From the NCBI GenBank assembly GCA_965662365.1, contig CBFIHR010000004.1, positions 47,438 through 111,437 of the forward strand: DNA of 64,000 bases, written 5' to 3'. This document shows positions 60,459 through 64,000 of this stretch, in pieces. The position numbers and the translations under genes are program-made. The notes beneath the pieces were generated by a model. The model had not been told where the DNA came from. It was given only the letters and a program-made list of their open reading frames with translations, and did no database searches. Source of the DNA: CAWVWD01 sp965662365 (lineage in GTDB: Bacteria > Bacteroidota > Bacteroidia > Chitinophagales > Saprospiraceae). Numbering within the stretch: the first letter of the stretch is position 1; every line of letters starts with the position of its first letter.

Positions 60459-60568
60459 GTTAAATGTTCTATTGTTTGAATGTTCAAATGTTTAAGTGTT
60501 TATCTCGCCCAGCTCGGTGGTTATACAACACTTAAACATTCAAACACTCAAAGATCCAAACACCAAAT
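60459..60568. repeat. Inverted 8-nt word repeat between susD and the PKD lipoprotein gene
   Basis: Left octamers from 60459: gttaaatg, ttctattg, tttgaatg, ttcaaatg, tttaagtg (to 60498). Right octamers on the opposite strand: tttaagtg, tttgaatg, tttgagtg, tttggatc (60529-60560). Arms match at about 23 of 26 positions nearest the loop. The word tttgaatg is the same as in the susC/susD gap. Confidence 0.75.
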
Positions 60569-60569
60569 A

Positions 60570-61427
60570 ATGAAAAAACTAACATATTTATTTATCATAT
60601 CAATATTTGCATTAACAGCATGTGAGCCTTATCAAGAGGCGGACATTCCATTAGGTGCAGCACCTATCGAACCTATGTTCACGATAGAATATATGCAGGG
60701 CGATTCTAATACAATTATCGTAACGGATTTATCAGCAGACAACTTCACCAGAGTTTGGGATTTTGGTGAAAATGCAGATGGACAGAGACCTTTGAAACGC
60801 ACTTCTACCGCTGTAAAAGATACCGTTAATTACCTCAAAGCTGGGACATATACCATTACATTACATGTTTCTGCGGAAAGTGGCGGTGGAACAAATCAAA
60901 GTTCTAAAACAATTACAATTACCAATGATGCAGTTATAGGCTGCACGGGTACTATCGCTCTATTGACTGGTAATTGTTTACCGAACGGAAAATGCTGGAC
61001 GTTCTCTCAGGCAGCAGGTGCAATCACTGTTGGTCCTGCTCCTGGCGATGGTAGTTGGTTCTCATCACAAGCAGGAAATTTGGCACCAGAGCAGTATGAC
61101 GATTCTTTCTGTTTCTTATTTGATGGTAATGAATTTCAATACAATAATAATGGCGGAACAGTCAATCCATTTAATGGTTACGCAGTAGAGCCGTTTAATG
61201 GACCTGCTAATCCTACATGGACATATAGCCCAGGAACAGGATTAAATGGAGTTGACCAAATTATTTTGCCAGTAGGTTTATTTTTAGGTGTTCGAGATGC
61301 GTCTAACGTATATGATATTATTACGATTTCAGATACAGAATTGGTAGTACGAGCTCCAATTGTGAATGCCAATGGAACACTGAATAGTAATAATGGTTGG
61401 TTTGAGTTGTACTTTGTAGCGATGTAA
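60570..61427 (+). CDS. PKD-containing surface glycan-binding lipoprotein of the PUL
   Basis: 285 aa from the ATG at 60570 (the frame opens earlier but the first 30 residues are not a signal, whereas MKKLTYLFIISIFALTAC from 60570 is). Lipid Cys18. A PKD domain spans about 36-118 (TIIVTDLSADNFTRVWDFG, LKAGTYTITLHV). The C-terminal domain (about 125-285) is the same unnamed beta-rich domain as in the T9SS protein at 54459: TVGPAPGDGSWFS (153-165), QYDDSFCFLFDG (175-186), GWFELYFVAM at the end. Position after susD and lipoprotein status make it a likely surface glycan-binding protein (SusE/F position). Confidence 0.8.
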   Translation: MKKLTYLFIISIFALTACEPYQEADIPLGAAPIEPMFTIEYMQGDSNTIIVTDLSADNFTRVWDFGENADGQRPLKRTSTAVKDTVNYLKAGTYTITLHVSAESGGGTNQSSKTITITNDAVIGCTGTIALLTGNCLPNGKCWTFSQAAGAITVGPAPGDGSWFSSQAGNLAPEQYDDSFCFLFDGNEFQYNNNGGTVNPFNGYAVEPFNGPANPTWTYSPGTGLNGVDQIILPVGLFLGVRDASNVYDIITISDTELVVRAPIVNANGTLNSNNGWFELYFVAM

Positions 61428-61451
61428 TTAATCAGAGAAGATCGTTTTACT

Positions 61452-61475
61452 GTTAAATTGCTTTATTGTTTTTTT
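61452..61475. repeat. Partial 8-nt word array (gttaaatt)
   Basis: gttaaatt, gctttatt, gttttttt in octamer register, 25 bp after the PKD lipoprotein gene. The first two words match those in the 27-bp inverted repeat after nusB (gttaaatt, gctttctg), 20 kb away. Confidence 0.45.
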
Positions 61476-61533
61476 AGGGTAACTTTTGTAAACGATTGAT
61501 AATAAACAATTTAATCAGTAATATCATCTTCGA

Positions 61534-61565
61534 TTGGGTGATAAGAGTTTGTCAAGTTATATTTA
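61534..61565 (+). promoter_or_regulatory. Candidate internal PUL promoter before the first GH16 gene
   Basis: TTG (61534-61536), 21-bp spacer, TATATTTA (61558-61565), 32 bp before the ATG. The last base of the -7 is off consensus. Confidence 0.4.
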
Positions 61566-61597
61566 AGTACCATTAAATTAAAACAAAATAAATTCAA

Positions 61598-62773
61598 ATG
61601 AAAAATACGTTTTTATTATTACTACTTACGCTTTCGGTTTTTATCATTGGCTGTGATCCAGATACAGAACCGCCTACTGACCAGCCATCTATTATTATTC
61701 AAGATGCTACTGTAATTGAAACAGACGTTGACCAAACAGTTGGAGTTACGGTTACTCTAAACAAGGTTTCTGAAAGCAATATTGTTTTTAATTTTTCTAC
61801 CATTGAAGGAACGGCACTATCAGGTATTGACTTTGAGCCAATCTCTGACGAGTTATTTACAATCAACGCAGGCGAAACAACCGCTAATTTCGAATTTGTT
61901 ATCAAAGGAGATAACGTAGAAGAAGGCGATGAAACTTTTGAAATCGCATTTTTAAATCCTGTCGGAGGGACTTTAGTAAACTCTAAAATCACGGTAACGA
62001 TTTCTGATGATGATGTTGACGGTGGCGTTGCGATTCCCACAACTGGATATGATGCACCTTTATCTTACCCGGGTTATACCTTAGTTTGGGAAGATAATTT
62101 TGATGGAACTGCTTTAGGAAGTCATTGGACACACGAAATTGGTAGAGGTAGCAACGGCTGGGGAAATTGGGAATTACAATATTATAAAGCGGAGAACACA
62201 ACCGTAGCAAACGGCTATTGTATCATCGAAGCAAAACAAGAGAGCTTTAGTGGTGCAAACTATACCTCTTCTCGAATCGTTACCCAAGGGGCTAAAACTT
62301 TTCGATATGGACGCATTGATATTCGTGCAGCATTACCTGAAGGTCAAGGAATATGGCCAGCATTATGGATGTTAGGCGGGAATTTTAATCAGGTAGGTTG
62401 GCCAGCTTGTGGCGAAATTGATATTATGGAAATCGTTGGCCATGAACCAAATCGAGTACACGGTACAGTTCACTGGGCGGATGACAATAACAACTGGGCG
62501 AACTATGGTGGCTACAAAAACAGCCAGACCGATTTATCAGAGGAGTTTAACGTCTTCTCTATCGTCTGGGATGAGACTCAAATTAGATGGTTGTTAAATG
62601 ACGTACAGTATCACGTAATAGATACTTCACCAGCATCATTAGATGAGTTTCGTGAAAATTTCTTCTTTATTATGAATGTTGCTGTCGGTGGAAACTGGCC
62701 AGGAAGCCCTGATGCGACAACGGTATTTCCACAGCGTATGATCGTGGATTATATCCGTGTACATCAGCAATAA
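61598..62773 (+). CDS. GH16 beta-glucanase (laminarinase-like) with Calx-beta domain, lipoprotein
   Basis: 391 aa. Lipid Cys19 (SVFIIGCDPD). A Calx-beta domain spans about 30-140 (SIIIQDATVIETDVDQTVGVTV, GTALSGIDFEPISDELFTINAGE, GDETFEIAFLNPVGG, ISDDDVDG). The catalytic GH16 domain spans about 157-391, with the signature GEIDIMEIVGHE: nucleophile E273, D275 and acid/base E278. YTSSRIVTQGAKTFRYGRIDIRAALPEGQGIWPALWML is typical GH16_3 (laminarinase) sequence. It cuts internal beta-1,3 (mixed 1,3/1,4) glucan bonds at the cell surface. Third enzyme-side gene of the PUL, followed by a strong terminator. Confidence 0.93.
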   Translation: MKNTFLLLLLTLSVFIIGCDPDTEPPTDQPSIIIQDATVIETDVDQTVGVTVTLNKVSESNIVFNFSTIEGTALSGIDFEPISDELFTINAGETTANFEFVIKGDNVEEGDETFEIAFLNPVGGTLVNSKITVTISDDDVDGGVAIPTTGYDAPLSYPGYTLVWEDNFDGTALGSHWTHEIGRGSNGWGNWELQYYKAENTTVANGYCIIEAKQESFSGANYTSSRIVTQGAKTFRYGRIDIRAALPEGQGIWPALWMLGGNFNQVGWPACGEIDIMEIVGHEPNRVHGTVHWADDNNNWANYGGYKNSQTDLSEEFNVFSIVWDETQIRWLLNDVQYHVIDTSPASLDEFRENFFFIMNVAVGGNWPGSPDATTVFPQRMIVDYIRVHQQ

Positions 62774-62858
62774 TATGATAAAATCTTGTTGGTAGCTCCT
62801 CACCGCTACCAACTGTTGATAAAGAACTCATAATTTGTTATTTAATATAACATAATTG

Positions 62859-62886
62859 GGTAAGCTGAATTTATTTTTAGCTTACC
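62859..62886 (+). terminator. Terminator between the two GH16 genes
   Basis: ggtaagct / agcttacc stem (62859-62866 with 62879-62886) followed by tattttttttatt. It lies 86 bp after the first GH16 stop and before the start of the second. Confidence 0.85.
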
Positions 62887-62915
62887 TATTTTTTTTATTA
62901 AAACACTATTTAAAG

Positions 62916-63752
62916 ATGAAATCCCTACAATTGTTGACATTGATTATTTTATTAATCATCACCAGCTGTGAAAATACGGAGGAACAAACCGAAACAACAC
63001 AAAACGAATCTGACTACCAATTAGTCTGGTCAGATGAATTCGATAAAGACGGCATGCCAGATACCACAAAATGGACATACGCCATCGGGGACGGTTGTCC
63101 GGAGTTATGCGGTTGGGGAAATGGCGAAAAGCAATATTATACCAATCAAAAAGAAAACGCTCGTGTCGAAAACGGTGTGTTAATCATCGAAGCGAGGAAA
63201 GAAACCGTTGATTCAAGCGATTATACGTCTGCAAAATTAGAAACGAAAGGAAAACAAGACTGGCTCTACGGTAAGTTTGAAACTCGTGCCAAACTACAAG
63301 GCGGCACAGGGACTTGGTCAGCCCTTTGGATGTTGCCTTCTGAGAATAAATATGGCTATTGGCCCAAAAGCGGTGAAATTGACATCATGGAACACGTCGG
63401 ACACGAGTCGGACTGGGTCTTCGGCACCATTCACACCGAAGCCTATAATCACTGGAAAAAAACACATATTGGCGATAGCATCGCCGTCAAAGATAGCGAA
63501 ACCGAATTTCATGTTTATGGCTTAGAATGGACACCCGATTCTCTAAAATGGTCGGTTGATAATGAAGTGTATTTTGCATTAGGCAATCCAAATCAGACGT
63601 CAGCTGAATGGCCTTATGACCAACGATTCTATTTTATTATGAATATCGCAATCGGTGGTTTCTGGGGCGAAATGTATGGCATTGATGATGCCGCATTTCC
63701 ACAAAGAATGGAAGTAGATTATGTTCGGGTGTATCAAAAGGACAAGCTCTAA
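62916..63752 (+). CDS. GH16 beta-glucanase (laminarinase-like), lipoprotein
   Basis: 278 aa from the ATG at 62916. An earlier in-frame start would lie inside the terminator hairpin, and 62916 gives a clean lipoprotein signal (MKSLQLLTLIILLIITSC, lipid Cys18). The mature part is a single GH16 domain (about 33-278): YQLVWSDEFDKDGMPDTTKW, NGEKQYYTNQKENARVENG, TWSALWMLPSE, signature GEIDIMEHVGHE with E154, D156 and E159, and the C-terminal MEVDYVRVYQK. It is the compact form of the laminarinase clan, without accessory domains, presumably acting beside the Calx-beta enzyme. Confidence 0.93.
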   Translation: MKSLQLLTLIILLIITSCENTEEQTETTQNESDYQLVWSDEFDKDGMPDTTKWTYAIGDGCPELCGWGNGEKQYYTNQKENARVENGVLIIEARKETVDSSDYTSAKLETKGKQDWLYGKFETRAKLQGGTGTWSALWMLPSENKYGYWPKSGEIDIMEHVGHESDWVFGTIHTEAYNHWKKTHIGDSIAVKDSETEFHVYGLEWTPDSLKWSVDNEVYFALGNPNQTSAEWPYDQRFYFIMNIAIGGFWGEMYGIDDAAFPQRMEVDYVRVYQKDKL

Positions 63753-63884
63753 CTGACTATTTTTTAGATTTTATACGTTTGACGCAAGAAAACCCCTTTG
63801 TACTTTAAAATGGCTTTCGCCAAATGATAGCTTGTGAGTAATTGAGCATTCCTAACGCAAGTAAGGATTGGGTGTTTTTGAAAA

Positions 63885-64000
63885 GAAATTATATTGTAAG
63901 CCAACGGAATCATATTGCAAGTCAAAGAAATCATATTGTAAGTGAAAGAAATCGTATTGCAAGTCAAAGAAATCGTATTGTAAGCCAAAGAAATCGTATT
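63885..64000. repeat. 21-bp tandem repeat running out of the window
   Basis: Five full units (63885-63905, 63906-63926, 63927-63947, 63948-63968, 63969-63989) and the start of a sixth, of the form gaaatcgtattgtaagtcaaa with 1-4 changes per unit. 21 bp is seven codons, so one plus-strand frame gives a heptapeptide RN(R/H)I(V/A)SQ repeat, open from 63842 with TTG or GTG start options (SIPNASKDWVFLKRNYIVSQ), and continuing past the window. The minus strand is open in one frame too (YNxISLT repeats). Whether either is translated cannot be decided here. Confidence 0.85.

Noticed and set aside
60480..60569. Upstream in-frame extension of the PKD lipoprotein
   Set aside because: It reads through the octamer inverted repeat; the ATG at 60570 starts a standard lipoprotein signal.
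62856..62915. Upstream in-frame extension of the second GH16 gene
   Set aside because: It begins in the terminator hairpin; the ATG at 62916 gives a normal lipoprotein signal.
63764..63988. Minus-strand frame across the 21-bp repeat as a gene
   Set aside because: It is open only because of the repeat; its downstream half lacks any family resemblance. The plus-strand frame is at least as likely, so I annotated the repeat and not a CDS.

Overview
The window is a 64 kb stretch of a low-GC (roughly mid-30s % by eye) Bacteroidota chromosome, probably from a marine or otherwise glycan-feeding heterotroph. The evidence is a SusC/SusD pair, several secreted proteins with the type IX secretion (T9SS) C-terminal sorting domain, Bacteroidota-type promoters (-33 TTTG, -7 TAnnTTTG) and Bacteroidota-typical families (long NusB, SxtJ-like, DUF6495-like, PNPase with a basic tail, LptD). 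I cannot name the species; a Saprospiria-like or flavobacterial lineage would fit. No rRNA, tRNA, CRISPR array, prophage or insertion sequence is visible. Gene order is mosaic, in small one- to three-gene units, with strong hairpin terminators between many of them.

Layout. 0-10 kb, mostly minus strand: 5' part of an Ig-like lipoprotein gene, RluB-type pseudouridine synthase, a DnaQ-like exonuclease beside a cNMP/CBS/DUF294 protein, a 4HB sensor-like membrane protein, and two secreted amidohydrolase-fold proteins. 10-35 kb: polynucleotide phosphorylase, a universal stress protein, a T9SS protein, PqiA-like, a TIMP/NTR-like secreted protein, NhaD, an ECF sigma factor with a membrane-anchored beta-barrel-like partner, MurB, MFS, HIT, HU, an ABC permease, inositol monophosphatase, ribosomal protein L19, YhhN, a solitary NUMOD4/HNH protein and an SxtJ-like protein. 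35-50 kb: LptD, a two-gene arsenic unit (arsR-arsM), NusB, a front-end type fatty acid desaturase, a PpiD/SurA-like isomerase, a second T9SS protein, an LptF/G permease and three tandem paralogous lipoproteins. 50-54 kb: an ALDH7-type aldehyde dehydrogenase, a secreted repeat protein and a sugar nucleotidyltransferase. 54.4-63.8 kb: a polysaccharide utilisation locus (PUL) that looks built for laminarin or a related beta-1,3-glucan: a T9SS-secreted putative glycan-binding protein, SusC, SusD, a PKD-containing surface lipoprotein and two GH16 lipoproteins.

How the PUL would work (inference): the two surface GH16 lipoproteins cut beta-glucan, the PKD lipoprotein and SusD hold chains, and SusC imports oligosaccharides. 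The upstream T9SS protein shares an unnamed domain with the PKD lipoprotein, so it may be a secreted binding partner. No regulator of the PUL is in the window.

The most unusual signal lies outside the genes. Many intergenic gaps hold imperfect palindromes whose arms are built from 7- or 8-nt words repeated in strict register, each locus with its own word (for example gagttgc, agatgtg, tttgaatg, gtcaaatg). They sit at transcript ends and between PUL genes. The right edge of the window enters a 21-bp tandem repeat that is open in frame as a heptapeptide repeat.
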